A program made the position numbers and the translations under genes. The notes beneath the pieces were generated by a model that ran no database searches, had not been told where the DNA came from, and saw only the letters and a list, made by a program, of their open reading frames with translations. From Roseitranquillus sp963749675 (GTDB lineage: Bacteria > Pseudomonadota > Alphaproteobacteria > Rhodobacterales > Rhodobacteraceae), in contig CAVVNT010000010.1 of the NCBI GenBank assembly GCA_963749675.1, positions 868,001 through 932,000 on the forward strand: DNA of 64,000 nucleotides, read 5' to 3'. Positions 18,851 through 26,983 of this stretch are shown here, piece after piece. Position 1 is the stretch's first letter. Each line of letters begins with the position of its first letter.

Positions 18851-19896
18851 GCGGTGAAGGTGCGGTGGCCGGAAAGATCCGCGTACTTATCGTCGACGAC
18901 AGCAGGACCATCCGCAGCGTGGTGCGGACCCTGCTGTCGCGCGACGAGGCGATCGAGGTCGTCGGCGAGGCGGCGGACCCGTACGAGGCGCGCGCCGCGA
19001 TCAAGGAACTCGATCCCGATGTCCTGACACTTGATGTCGAGATGCCTCGGATGGACGGGCTGGAGTTTCTGGGTCACCTGATGAGGCTGCGTCCAATGCC
19101 GGTCGTCATGGTCTCGTCGCTGACGCGCAAGGGCAGCCGCGCGGCCATCCGGGCACTCTCGCTCGGTGCGGTGGACTGTGTGGATCGCGAGGAGATCCGG
19201 CGCGATGTCTCTGGCGGTTCCCGTCTGTGCTCGGTGGTGCGGGCCGCGGCGCGCGCGCGCGTGCAGGCTAGGCGGGATGCCGAAACCGTGCCGCCCGCGT
19301 TCGAGGGATTCCGGTCGAACGGGAAAGTCCTGCTGATCGGCAGCTCGACGGGCGGCGTCGACGCGCTGGAGCGCGTGTTTTCGCGCTTTCCCGTGAATTG
19401 CCCGCCCACCCTCGTCGCTCAGCACATGCCTCCCGCCTTTCTGCTGAGTTTTGCCCAGCGTCTCAACGACACACTTCGACCTGCGGTGCAGGTGGCCGCG
19501 GCCGGAGTCGCCCCGAGGGAGGGCCTTATCCTGATTGCCCCCGGCGGACGGCAGCATCTGACTGTGGCGCCGGGCGGCAAGACGACGCGGCTGGTGGACG
19601 AGGACGGCACGCATCTTCACACGCCGAGCGTCGACATGCTGTTCGACAGCGCGGTGCCGTGCGGTCACAACATCGTCGCCACGATCCTCACAGGCATGGG
19701 GCGCGATGGCGCCGAGGGGATGCTGCGCCTGCGAAGGGCCGGAGCTCTCACGGTCGCGCAGAGCGGACGGACAGCGGTCGTCGACGGCATGCCGAGAGTG
19801 GCGCGCGAAATCGGTGCCGCGGTCGAGGTCGCCGACCTCGACGATGTGTCGCAAGTGCTGCTGAACGCTTGCAACAGGTCGAAGACGCCAGCATGA
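18847..19896 (+). CDS. cheB: Chemotaxis protein-glutamate methylesterase/deamidase CheB
   Basis: Receiver domain (VLIVDDSRTIRSVVRTLLSR; phospho-acceptor Asp in DVLTLDVEMPRMDG) plus methylesterase domain (LLIGSSTGGVDALERVF with the catalytic Ser, LVAQHMPPAFLLSFA with the catalytic His, and ATILTGMGRDGAEGMLRLRR with the catalytic Asp). Possible starts are TTG 18847, which overlaps the MCP stop, GTG 18835 and GTG 18865; TTG 18847 is chosen for the coupling. It removes methyl groups from the MCP and resets adaptation. CheR, CheA and CheW are not in the window. Confidence 0.93.
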   Translation: MSGEGAVAGKIRVLIVDDSRTIRSVVRTLLSRDEAIEVVGEAADPYEARAAIKELDPDVLTLDVEMPRMDGLEFLGHLMRLRPMPVVMVSSLTRKGSRAAIRALSLGAVDCVDREEIRRDVSGGSRLCSVVRAAARARVQARRDAETVPPAFEGFRSNGKVLLIGSSTGGVDALERVFSRFPVNCPPTLVAQHMPPAFLLSFAQRLNDTLRPAVQVAAAGVAPREGLILIAPGGRQHLTVAPGGKTTRLVDEDGTHLHTPSVDMLFDSAVPCGHNIVATILTGMGRDGAEGMLRLRRAGALTVAQSGRTAVVDGMPRVAREIGAAVEVADLDDVSQVLLNACNRSKTPA

Positions 19897-20420
19897 AAGT
19901 CGCGGAGCCGCATGTAAAAGTCACGGTGCATGTCGGCCAGGGGGAGCACGCCATCGGCTGCGATCCCGACATGGTCATCGGCACTATTCTCGGCTCTTGC
20001 GTCTCTGCATGTCTCTGGGATCCGGATATCCATGTCGGCGGCATGAACCACATCATTCTGCCCGACCGCACCGAAGACGGGATCGCGATCGAGGGACATG
20101 GCGCCTCGGCGATGGAGCGTCTGATCAACGCGCTACTGCGCAAAGGCGCCTCCCGCAGCCGTCTCCGCGCGAAAATTTTCGGGGGCGCCAACATGATCGC
20201 CGGCCTCTCCGACATCGGACAGCGCAACATCGAGTTCATCCTAGACTATGTCGAGCGCGAGCGAATACCGGTCGACGGCAGCAGCCTCGGTGGCAACCAG
20301 GCCCGGATGATACGGTTCTGGCCGCATTCAGGACGGGTTCGACAAAGGCTGGCGGACAAGGCGCTGGAGGTGATCAGGCCAACCCCCACGCCCGTGGGCA
20401 ACGACGTCGAGTTGTTCTAG
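19893..20420 (+). CDS. cheD: Chemoreceptor glutamine deamidase CheD
   Basis: The ATG overlaps the cheB stop (ATGA). CheD deamidates Gln residues on MCPs. The catalytic arrangement is visible: Thr and Cys in IGTILGSCVSACLWDPD, and His in GGMNHIILPD. It also has FGGANMIAGLSDIGQRNIEF and the R-x-x-F region near the C-terminus. 175 residues, slightly longer than the usual 160 because of a tail ending TPTPVGNDVELF. It completes an MCP-CheB-CheD adaptation unit. Confidence 0.93.
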   Translation: MKVAEPHVKVTVHVGQGEHAIGCDPDMVIGTILGSCVSACLWDPDIHVGGMNHIILPDRTEDGIAIEGHGASAMERLINALLRKGASRSRLRAKIFGGANMIAGLSDIGQRNIEFILDYVERERIPVDGSSLGGNQARMIRFWPHSGRVRQRLADKALEVIRPTPTPVGNDVELF

Positions 20421-20513
20421 GCGCCACAAGGGCGATTGACCGCGATCAAGGCGCGTTCCTATGGTGCTCCTACGCTTCCCTGAGCTTCAAGCGGCACTGA
20501 AAGGGAACAAGAC

Positions 20514-21353
20514 GTGGCTTACAAGACGGTCCTGACCGCGGTGACTATGGGCGACGTGGCGGATGGGATGCTGACGCCCGTCACCGAGTTCGCCGAGGCG
20601 CATGGCGCGCACGTGGAGGCGCTGTGCTACGGCATCGACCGCGCATACCCAGCCTATCATTACGGTTCGGCGAGCCTCGAGGTCCTGCAGCAGAGCCAGG
20701 ACAAGGCGAGGGAGGAGGCGCTGGCCGTCCGCAAGGAAGTGGGCGCGGCGCTCGAAGCATCCGGAGTGGAGTCGACTGCACGCGCGGTCGTGGCAGGGTT
20801 GAGCGGCGTGGCCGACGTTCTTGCCGACCGCGGACGTCTGGCCGACATTGCGATACTTGGCCAGTCGCCGATCGACGATCGGCCACGGTTGCACGAGATG
20901 ATCATAGAGGGCGCACTCTTCGCCGCGCGCCTGCCCGTTCTGGTCGTTCCGCGGGGGGAGAAGGCTGCGCCGTGGCCAGAGCGGATCGTCGTGGCGTGGG
21001 ACGACGGTCCGGAAGCGCTGGCAGCGGTCCGGGGGGCCATGCCGCTCCTGCAGCGTTCGGGGCAGGTCGACATCGTTGTCGTCGATCCGCCGAGGCATTC
21101 CCAGGACAGCCCGGATCCCGGGCACGACGTCTCGCTCATGCTGTCGCGGCATGGCGTGAAGACGGAAGTGGTCATGCTGCCGCTGACGCTGCCGCGCGTC
21201 TCCGATGCGCTGCTGCGCTATGCGACGGACACGTCCGCGGGCCTCATCGTCATGGGCGCCTACGGTCATTCCAGGTTCCAGCAGACCGTCTTCGGCGGCA
21301 CCACGCGTCGGATGCTGGGCGAGTCGCTGACGCCGATGCTGATGGCGCACTGA
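20514..21353 (+). CDS. Universal stress protein (tandem UspA domains)
   Basis: 279 residues from a GTG with an AAGGG ribosome site about 10 bases upstream. The C-terminal domain has the clear UspA ending GLIVMGAYGHSRFQQTVFGG, then TTRRMLGESL, with the G-x-x-G-H-S ATP-binding pattern. The N-terminal half (AYKTVLTAVTMGDVADGML ... DIAILGQSPIDDRPRLHEMI) is a degenerate UspA domain. Probably a cytoplasmic stress protein; target unknown. Confidence 0.9.
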   Translation: MAYKTVLTAVTMGDVADGMLTPVTEFAEAHGAHVEALCYGIDRAYPAYHYGSASLEVLQQSQDKAREEALAVRKEVGAALEASGVESTARAVVAGLSGVADVLADRGRLADIAILGQSPIDDRPRLHEMIIEGALFAARLPVLVVPRGEKAAPWPERIVVAWDDGPEALAAVRGAMPLLQRSGQVDIVVVDPPRHSQDSPDPGHDVSLMLSRHGVKTEVVMLPLTLPRVSDALLRYATDTSAGLIVMGAYGHSRFQQTVFGGTTRRMLGESLTPMLMAH

Positions 21354-21410
21354 GGCCGGGGTGAATTCCGGGCGGCGAGAGCATATCCTCTTAACTGTCA
21401 GGAGGTGCTC

Positions 21411-21629
21411 ATGCCGCTCGCGCGTTTCGTACTGATCGTCGTCCTCGTCGTTGTGGCAGCCGCCATGACGGTCTGGCTCGGCGCATTGCTGGCAGTGGCC
21501 GTCAACGCCCCGTTGGTTGGCCTTCTCTCGGCGATACCCGCAGCCCTCGTCGCTTACGTCGTGGTCCGGGTCATCTGGGACCGCATGCGGAGCGGGGATG
21601 ACCGACGCTACGACCGCATCAGGAAATGA
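21411..21629 (+). CDS. Small two-helix membrane protein (DUF4229-like)
   Basis: 72 residues. The start ATG 21411 is chosen because AGGAGG lies five bases before it. Two hydrophobic segments (VLIVVLVVVAAAMTVWLGAL and LLSAIPAALVAYVVVRVIW) are followed by a charged tail RMRSGDDRRYDRIRK. No enzymatic motif. The next gene starts one base after its stop, so they form an operon. Family name given only as resemblance. Confidence 0.7.
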   Translation: MPLARFVLIVVLVVVAAAMTVWLGALLAVAVNAPLVGLLSAIPAALVAYVVVRVIWDRMRSGDDRRYDRIRK

Positions 21630-21630
21630 C

Positions 21631-21945
21631 ATGCTGATCGTGACCACCGAAACGGTGCCGGGCCGCGAGACGGCGGAGGCGCTCGGCATGGTGCGCGGCT
21701 CGACGGTGCGGGCCAAGCACCTGGGCGCCGACATCGTCGCATCTCTGAGGAACCTCGTCGGGGGGGAGGTGCGCGAATATGCCTCGCTCCTCGCAGGCGC
21801 GCGGGAGCAGGCCATCGACCGCATGATCTCGGAGGCCCAACGGCTGGGCGCCGACGCGGTGGTCGCGGTTCGGATGGAGACGTCGCAGATACAGCAGGCC
21901 GCCTCGGAGGTCTTGTGCTACGGAACCGCGGTGCGCCTGCGGTGA
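21631..21945 (+). CDS. YbjQ/UPF0145 family protein
   Basis: 104 residues with the family pattern: start MLIVTTETVPGRETAEALGM, centre VRGSTVRAKHLGADIVASLR, and ARE...AIDRMISEAQRLGADAVVAVR. These proteins form decameric rings; function is not established, though heavy-metal-binding roles have been suggested. It is one base downstream of the small membrane protein, and its stop overlaps the GTG of the following gene. Confidence 0.88.
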   Translation: MLIVTTETVPGRETAEALGMVRGSTVRAKHLGADIVASLRNLVGGEVREYASLLAGAREQAIDRMISEAQRLGADAVVAVRMETSQIQQAASEVLCYGTAVRLR

Positions 21946-22574
21946 CTGCGCTGCCTCCCGACGCCGTCCTGCGGGAAGAGGGGCTGACGGCGGCGCGGCA
22001 TGGCCGGGTCCTGATCGTGGCATGCGGCGCGCTGGCGCACGAAATCGTCGCACTTCGGGAGGTAAATGGCTGGGGCCATCTCGATCTCGCCTGCCTGCCG
22101 GCCATCCTCCACAACAGGCCTGAACGGATACCCGCGGCGGTGGAGGAGGTGGTGGAACGGCATCGCGGGCGATACGCCCGAATGTTCCTGGCGTATGCCG
22201 ACTGCGGCACCGGCGGGGCGCTTGAGCGGACGTGCGAGCGCTTGGGCATCGAGATGATGCGCGGGCCGCATTGCTACGCCTTCTTCGACGGCGTGGAGCG
22301 TTTCGAGGCGCGTGGCGAGGTGACGTCGTTCTTTCTCACCGATTTCCTGGTCCGGCAGTTCGACGCTTTCGTATGGCGGCCTCTCGGGCTCGACCGTCAC
22401 CCGGACCTGCGGGATGTCTACTTCGGCAACTACCGGCGGCTCGTGTATCTCGCCCAAACCGACAACCCGGGCCTCGACACGATGGCGCGAGATCATGCCG
22501 ACCGGCTGGGACTGGTCTATGAGCGCAGAATGACCGGCTTTGGCGAGCTGGCGGAGGCGCTCGGCCGTCTCTAG
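21942..22574 (+). CDS. DUF1638 family protein
   Basis: About 210 residues from a GTG overlapping the upstream stop. DUF1638 features: GRVLIVACGALAHEIVALRE, VVERHRGRYARMFLAYADCG and GTGGALERTCERLGIEMMRG, then HCYAFFDG. The Cys/His pattern (C..D-C-G-T-G, P-H-C-Y) suggests metal binding. Members are common in alphaproteobacteria and methanogens, sometimes near corrinoid methyltransferases, but no function is proven. Its end overlaps by a few bases the convergent sufE gene. Confidence 0.85.
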   Translation: MTALPPDAVLREEGLTAARHGRVLIVACGALAHEIVALREVNGWGHLDLACLPAILHNRPERIPAAVEEVVERHRGRYARMFLAYADCGTGGALERTCERLGIEMMRGPHCYAFFDGVERFEARGEVTSFFLTDFLVRQFDAFVWRPLGLDRHPDLRDVYFGNYRRLVYLAQTDNPGLDTMARDHADRLGLVYERRMTGFGELAEALGRL

Positions 22575-23002
22575 GCCGCAGTCTCAGCCGACGCGGCGAT
22601 ATGACGGACGCGCTGCACCATCGCGCGAAGGCCGTTGGACCGCTGGGCCGACAGGTGTTCGTCGAGCCCGAGACGGCCCAACTCCGCCTGGGCATCCACC
22701 TTGAGGACCTCGCGCACCGGCAAATTGCCGTAAAGGGCGACGAGGATCGCGATCAGGCCGCGTACGATCATCGCATCACTGTCGCCGCGAAAGTTCAGCC
22801 GCGCATCGCTCCCCGCGCCCTCGATCTCGGGGACCAGCCAGACCTGGCTAGCGCAGCCCTCTACCTTGGTCGCGGGAACCCTCAGCGACTCCTCCAGCGG
22901 CGGCATCGCCTTGCCCATGTCGATGACATGCCGGTAACGGTCTTCCCAGTCGTCCAGAAACTCGAACGTGTCGGCGATATCTTCGAATGCAGGGGTTGCC
23001 AT
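22571..23002 (-). CDS. sufE: Cysteine desulfuration protein SufE
   Basis: Accepts persulfide sulfur from SufS for Fe-S assembly. 143 residues from ATG 23002. The start MATPAFEDIADTFEFLDDWE, then RYRHVIDMGKAMPPL, is typical. The active-site Cys is in KVEGCASQVWLVPE, and the family tail has DEHLSAQRSNGLRAMVQRVR. No other suf genes are present here. Divergent from the lipoprotein gene. Confidence 0.93.
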   Translation of the reverse strand: MATPAFEDIADTFEFLDDWEDRYRHVIDMGKAMPPLEESLRVPATKVEGCASQVWLVPEIEGAGSDARLNFRGDSDAMIVRGLIAILVALYGNLPVREVLKVDAQAELGRLGLDEHLSAQRSNGLRAMVQRVRHIAASAETAA

Positions 23003-23119
23003 GCGCGTCACCTCCGGCACTCGAGCTATGGCCTCGGAAGCAGGCTGTCCAGTCCGGGCGCCTTTTCAAACCTCGCGCTTTCGGCTACGCCCGTGGCAGT
23101 CGAGACGGGGGATCATCGG

Positions 23120-23563
23120 TTGCGGCGGCGGAACTTCATCGCTCTGGCTGGTTTCACGGCGGTTGCCGGGTGCAGCTCGAATCTCAACCCGTTCAACTGG
23201 TTCGGCCGGGCGGAGCGGACCGGGACGGTCCAGCCTGCCGCGATCGCGCTGGACCCGCGGCCGCTGGTGCCGCAGGTGGCGCGGCTCGAGGTTGAGAGGC
23301 ATCCATCCGGCGCGATCATCCGCGCGACCGGCCTTCCGCCACGGCAAGGCTGGTACGACGCGCGACTGGTCCGCGTGCCGAATACAGACCCCGGAGTCCT
23401 CGCGTATCAGTTCCGCGCATGGCCGCCGGCCTACCAGACCCTCGTCTCCACCCCCCGCTCGAGAGAGCTCACGGTCGCGACGCTTGTCAGCGAAGACAGG
23501 CTGGAGACTGTCCGCGAGATACGCGTCTCTGGCGAGCTCAACGCCCTCTCTTCGCGCCGTTAG
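23120..23563 (+). CDS. Predicted lipoprotein, unknown family
   Basis: 147 residues from a TTG. The N-terminus is a lipoprotein signal: RRRNFIALAGFTAVAGCSSN, with lipobox AVAGC. The mature part (LEVERHPSGAIIRATGLPPR, then QGWYDARLVR; VLAYQFRAWPPAY; VREIRVSGELNALSSRR) looks like a beta-rich envelope protein widespread in rhodobacteria. No catalytic motif. It converges with rnd, the stops overlapping. Confidence 0.75.
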   Translation: MRRRNFIALAGFTAVAGCSSNLNPFNWFGRAERTGTVQPAAIALDPRPLVPQVARLEVERHPSGAIIRATGLPPRQGWYDARLVRVPNTDPGVLAYQFRAWPPAYQTLVSTPRSRELTVATLVSEDRLETVREIRVSGELNALSSRR

Positions 23564-24720
23564 GTCAGAACGACAGGCTCGATCGAACCATTCCGGGCGG
23601 TCAGTGCGATCTCGCCGCTACAGAGCTTGAGGGCATCCTCGCCGAAGACCTTGCGGCGCCATCCCTTGAGAGCGTGGACGTCCCGCTCGCCGGCCGAGAT
23701 TGCGTCGAGGTCCGCGGCAGACGCGATGAGCTTCTGCGCGACGCCCGCCTTCTCGGATTTGGCCTTGAGCAAGACGCGAAGCAGGTCGGCAAGTGCCGGA
23801 TTCACCTGCAGCGTGTCGCGGCTTCGATCGACCTCGGGAAAATCCTCCGATGCGTAGCTGCGGGCGCGGTCGAGCGCCGAGAGTATTCCTTCGGCAATCT
23901 CGCCCTTGCGCGCCTCTCGCAAGAGCAGGCGGGAGCGGCCCAACTCATTGATGTCGCGGGGCTTGGTGGACGCGATCTCGACCAGCGCATCGTCCTTGAA
24001 GACGCGGCTGCGAGGCACGTTGCGGTCGCGGGCAAAGCGTTCGCGGAACTCCGCAAGCTCCTTGAGTGCGGCGAGAAACTTGCCCGAGTTGGTCCGGGTT
24101 TTGATGCGCCGCCACGCCTCTTCCGGCTCGACGACGTAGGTCTCGGGGTCCGTCAGCGTCGCCAGTTCCTCCTCCACCCAGCCTCGCCTTCCGGTCCGGT
24201 CGAGTTCGGCCGAGAGATGCTCGTAGATGACGCGCAGATGCGTGACGTCCGCCAGCGCGTAGGTCTTCTGCGCGTCGGTCAGGGGTCGGCGCGACCAGTC
24301 GGTGAACCGAGACGTCTTGTCGAGGCTCGCGCGGGCAATGCGCTTGACCAGCGTCTCGTATCCGACCTGATCGCCGAAGCCGCAGACCATCGCCGCGACC
24401 TGCGTATCGAACAGAGGTTCGGGCACGACGCCACCATCGACGAAGAAGATCTCCAGATCCTGCCGCGCGGCATGGAAGACCTTGATCACGCCGTGGTCGC
24501 GGAGAAGCGCGTAGAGCGGCTCGAGAGAGATGCCGTCCGCAAGCGGATCCACGAGAACGGCGGAGTCCTCGTTCTCGCCTGGAATCGCCAGTTGCACGAG
24601 GCAGAGCTTGGCGAAGTAGGTGCGCTCGCGAAGAAACTCGGTGTCGACCGTCACGTATGGCGCTTGGGCCGCGCGGCCGCAGAATGTGGCGAGGGCCCCG
24701 GTCGTCGTGATCGTCTGCAT
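23560..24720 (-). CDS. rnd: Ribonuclease D
   Basis: 3'-5' exoribonuclease for tRNA and small-RNA trimming, 386 residues from ATG 24720. The DEDD exonuclease domain shows TVDTEFLRERTYFAKLCLVQ (motif I, D and E), VFHAARQDLEIFFVDGGVVP (motif II), and TDAQKTYALADVTHLRVIYE (motif III, Y...D). The HRDC domain follows (ALKELAEFRERFARDRNVPR, then SRVFKDDALVEIA). Normal length and intact frame. Confidence 0.95.
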   Translation of the reverse strand: MQTITTTGALATFCGRAAQAPYVTVDTEFLRERTYFAKLCLVQLAIPGENEDSAVLVDPLADGISLEPLYALLRDHGVIKVFHAARQDLEIFFVDGGVVPEPLFDTQVAAMVCGFGDQVGYETLVKRIARASLDKTSRFTDWSRRPLTDAQKTYALADVTHLRVIYEHLSAELDRTGRRGWVEEELATLTDPETYVVEPEEAWRRIKTRTNSGKFLAALKELAEFRERFARDRNVPRSRVFKDDALVEIASTKPRDINELGRSRLLLREARKGEIAEGILSALDRARSYASEDFPEVDRSRDTLQVNPALADLLRVLLKAKSEKAGVAQKLIASAADLDAISAGERDVHALKGWRRKVFGEDALKLCSGEIALTARNGSIEPVVLT

Positions 24721-24783
24721 TTCCCTCTCTCGGCCGCCGCTCATTCCGCTGCTCTTAGGCGCTGGGCGGGTCGAAGAAAAGAC

Positions 24784-25374
24784 TCACGGAAGCCTCAGCG
24801 GTGTGCGGTCTCCGGCGGCGAAGCGTCGAAGAACCGCCGGGTAAAGGATGTGCTCCGCCCCGAGGACGCGCGCTCCGAGAGTTTCCGCGCTGTCCGTTGG
24901 CAGGATGGGTATCCGGGCCTGCCCGAGGACGGGCCCGTCGTCGAGCGCTGCCGTGACCTCATGCACCGTGCATCCGGCTTCCGTGTCGCCGGCCGTAAGC
25001 GCCCGGGCGTGGGTGTCGAGACCCCGGTGGAGAGGCAGCAGCGAAGGGTGGATGTTGAGCGTCCGACCATGCCAGTGCGCGACGAATTCGGGCGAGAGGA
25101 CATGCATGAAACCGGCGAGGCAGACGATATCGACGTTTGCGGCCGCGAGATGCGTCTCGATCGCCGACTCGAACGCGGCGCGACCGGATTGCGTCGTTCG
25201 ATCGACGGCAAGCGTCGGCACGCCCAGCTCTCTCGCCCGGTCGAGACCAGCCGCCGCCGGGTTACTTGATATCACCACGGCCGGACGCGCCGGGTGCCCC
25301 CCGTCCATGCTCCGCACCAGCGCCACCATGTTCGAGCCGCTGCCGGAGATCAGCATCGCCGCGCGCTTCACCAT
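24784..25374 (-). CDS. purN: Phosphoribosylglycinamide formyltransferase
   Basis: Formyl transfer to GAR in purine synthesis, 196 residues. Motifs: AMLISGSGSNMVALVRSMDG (substrate phosphate loop), CLAGFMHVLSPEFV, NIHPSLLPLHRGLDTHARAL with the catalytic N and H, and EAGCTVHEVTAALDDGPVLG with the catalytic D. Its start overlaps the end of purM by a few bases, the usual purM-purN operon. Confidence 0.96.
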   Translation of the reverse strand: MVKRAAMLISGSGSNMVALVRSMDGGHPARPAVVISSNPAAAGLDRARELGVPTLAVDRTTQSGRAAFESAIETHLAAANVDIVCLAGFMHVLSPEFVAHWHGRTLNIHPSLLPLHRGLDTHARALTAGDTEAGCTVHEVTAALDDGPVLGQARIPILPTDSAETLGARVLGAEHILYPAVLRRFAAGDRTPLRLP

Positions 25375-26405
25375 TCGCCGATGTATCGGACTCCTGCTCC
25401 GGCCTCGACCGCCCCAAGCTCCATCGGCGACTCACCCGCCGCAGACAGAGCCTCGAGCAGCGCCGTCACCACGCCCTGTCCGACGACGAGGACCATACCG
25501 GCGCCGCAATTGAACGTCTTGAGCATTTCCGAGGTTTCGACCCCGCCGGCTCCCTGCAGCCAGCCGAACACGTCGGGTCTGTGCCACGCGTCGAGGTCGA
25601 CGCGCGCGCCGCAGCCGTCGGGCAGTATGCGGGGGAGGTTCTCGGTGATGCCGCCGCCCGTGATGTGCGCCGCCCCCTTCAGCCCGCCGGCTGCCCGCGC
25701 GGCTCTGACCGCATGGACGTAGAGCCGCGTTGGTTCCAGCAGCGCATGAGCGAGCTGATCTTCCTCGAAGGGCGCCTTTCCTGCCCAGTCCAGCCGCTCC
25801 TCCTCGACCAGTCGCCGGACCAGCGAGAAGCCGTTCGAGTGCAGCCCCGAGGACGGCAGTCCCACCAGGACATCGCCGGGCTCCACGCCCGCCGGCAAGA
25901 CAGCGTCGCGTTCGACCGCCCCGACGGCGAAACCTGCGAGATCGAAGTCGCCGGGACGGTAGAGGCCGGGCATCTCGGCGGTCTCGCCGCCGATCAGGGC
26001 GCAGTCGACGGAGGCGCACGCCTGCGCGATCCCCTCGACGACTTCGACGGCCTGGTCGACATCGAGGCGCCCGGTCGCCAGATAGTCGAGGAAGAAGAGG
26101 GGATCCGCGCCTTGGCAGGCAAGGTCGTTGACGCACATCGCGACGAGGTCCTGTCCCAGCCCGCCGAGGCGGCCCGCCTCGATCGCCACCTTCAGCTTTG
26201 TGCCCACCCCGTCCGTCGCGGCGACCAGGATCGGATCCCGGTACCCCGCGGCGCCGATGTCGAAGAGCGCGCCAAAGCCGCCGATGCCGCCCATGACGCC
26301 CGCGCGCTGCGTTTCGCGGGCGGCCGGCGCGATCCGCCGCACAAGGGCGTCGCTCGCCGCGATGTCCACGCCTGCATCGGCGTACGTCAGACCATTCCGT
26401 TGCAT
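25368..26405 (-). CDS. purM: Phosphoribosylformylglycinamidine cyclo-ligase (AIR synthase)
   Basis: ATP-dependent closure of FGAM to AIR, 345 residues. Start ATG 26405 is preferred because it gives MQRNGLTYADAGVDIAAS, the family beginning; the longer frame from 26465 adds atypical residues. Signatures are VMGGIGGFGALFDI, ATDGVGTKLKVAIEAG, MCVNDLACQGADPLFFLDYL and LIGGETAEMPGLY. Operon with purN. Confidence 0.96.
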   Translation of the reverse strand: MQRNGLTYADAGVDIAASDALVRRIAPAARETQRAGVMGGIGGFGALFDIGAAGYRDPILVAATDGVGTKLKVAIEAGRLGGLGQDLVAMCVNDLACQGADPLFFLDYLATGRLDVDQAVEVVEGIAQACASVDCALIGGETAEMPGLYRPGDFDLAGFAVGAVERDAVLPAGVEPGDVLVGLPSSGLHSNGFSLVRRLVEEERLDWAGKAPFEEDQLAHALLEPTRLYVHAVRAARAAGGLKGAAHITGGGITENLPRILPDGCGARVDLDAWHRPDVFGWLQGAGGVETSEMLKTFNCGAGMVLVVGQGVVTALLEALSAAGESPMELGAVEAGAGVRYIGEW

Positions 26406-26506
26406 CGCCAGCCCCTCGCCATCCGCTTCGCCTATCAATCGGGGTGCGGGCTGGCAATCGGCCACAGCTTGACCCGCCGGGCCGCTCTGGTATCCGAATG
26501 ACCGGC

Positions 26507-26583
26507 GGGCCTGTAGCTCAATTGGTTAGAGCAGAGCGCTCATAACGCTTTGGTTGGGGGTTCGAGTCCCTCCGGGCCTACCA
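26507..26583 (+). tRNA. tRNA with CAT anticodon (tRNA-Ile2 or elongator tRNA-Met)
   Basis: A 77-nt cloverleaf with encoded CCA. The acceptor stem is GGGCCTG paired with CGGGCCT (G1-U72 and one inner U-G wobble), D arm TAGCTCAATTGGTTAGAGCA, anticodon stem GAGCG/CGCTT with loop CTCATAA (anticodon CAT), and T loop TTCGAGT. The GCTTTGGT run after the anticodon stem is more like lysidine-modified tRNA-Ile(CAT), but alphaproteobacterial Met tRNAs can look similar. Initiator tRNA is unlikely because the anticodon stem lacks the three G-C pairs. Confidence 0.9.
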
Positions 26584-26983
26584 TTCCGCGCCTAAGTGTA
26601 AGTTTTTGTTGGGATAATTCTTCCCACTTTTCCCAACGGACCGAATGTGTGAAGAATCTGCTCAACCCCACAGCTTCGCGACCACATCACTGAAGGCGTC
26701 TAATCCGCGCTCAGCGAGCCGCTCCTTGTTGATCTTGACGATGTAGCCTCGCGCCTCCTCGGCGGTCGCGCGGCTGAGGATTGCCATAATGACGTCTTCG
26801 TTCAGCACGCATAGACTTCAGGATGCTTCGCGCGGCGCCCCTCCTTGCGCCGAAACTGTCGCCCACGTTCCGCATATCCTCTGGGGTCAGGTTGCGGATC
26901 GATACTTCGCCGTGGAGACGGCAGAACTTCTTACAGAAGTTCTGTCTCTGGTTCTGAGGGCTGTGTCCCTGGTGATTCTCTAG
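26584..26983 (-). other. Unassigned stretch with small ORF remnants on the minus strand
   Basis: Between the tRNA and the IS5 element no complete gene is seen. The minus strand reads MAILSRATAEEARGYIVKIN, then KERLAERGLDAFSDVVAKLW, with a stop near 26664, and in another frame upstream GEVSIRNLTPEDMRNVGDSF, then GARRGAARSILKSM. Together these look like one short protein broken by a frameshift near 26800. I do not recognise the family. The location directly beside a tRNA would fit an integrated element, but no integrase was found. Confidence 0.35.

Noticed and set aside
23419..25269. Plus-strand open frame of 616 codons opposite rnd and purN
   Set aside because: Antisense shadow. RNase D and PurN are complete on the other strand.
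26507..26583. tRNA called as initiator tRNA-fMet
   Set aside because: The anticodon stem lacks the three consecutive G-C pairs of initiators, and the acceptor starts with G-U, not the initiator C-A mismatch.
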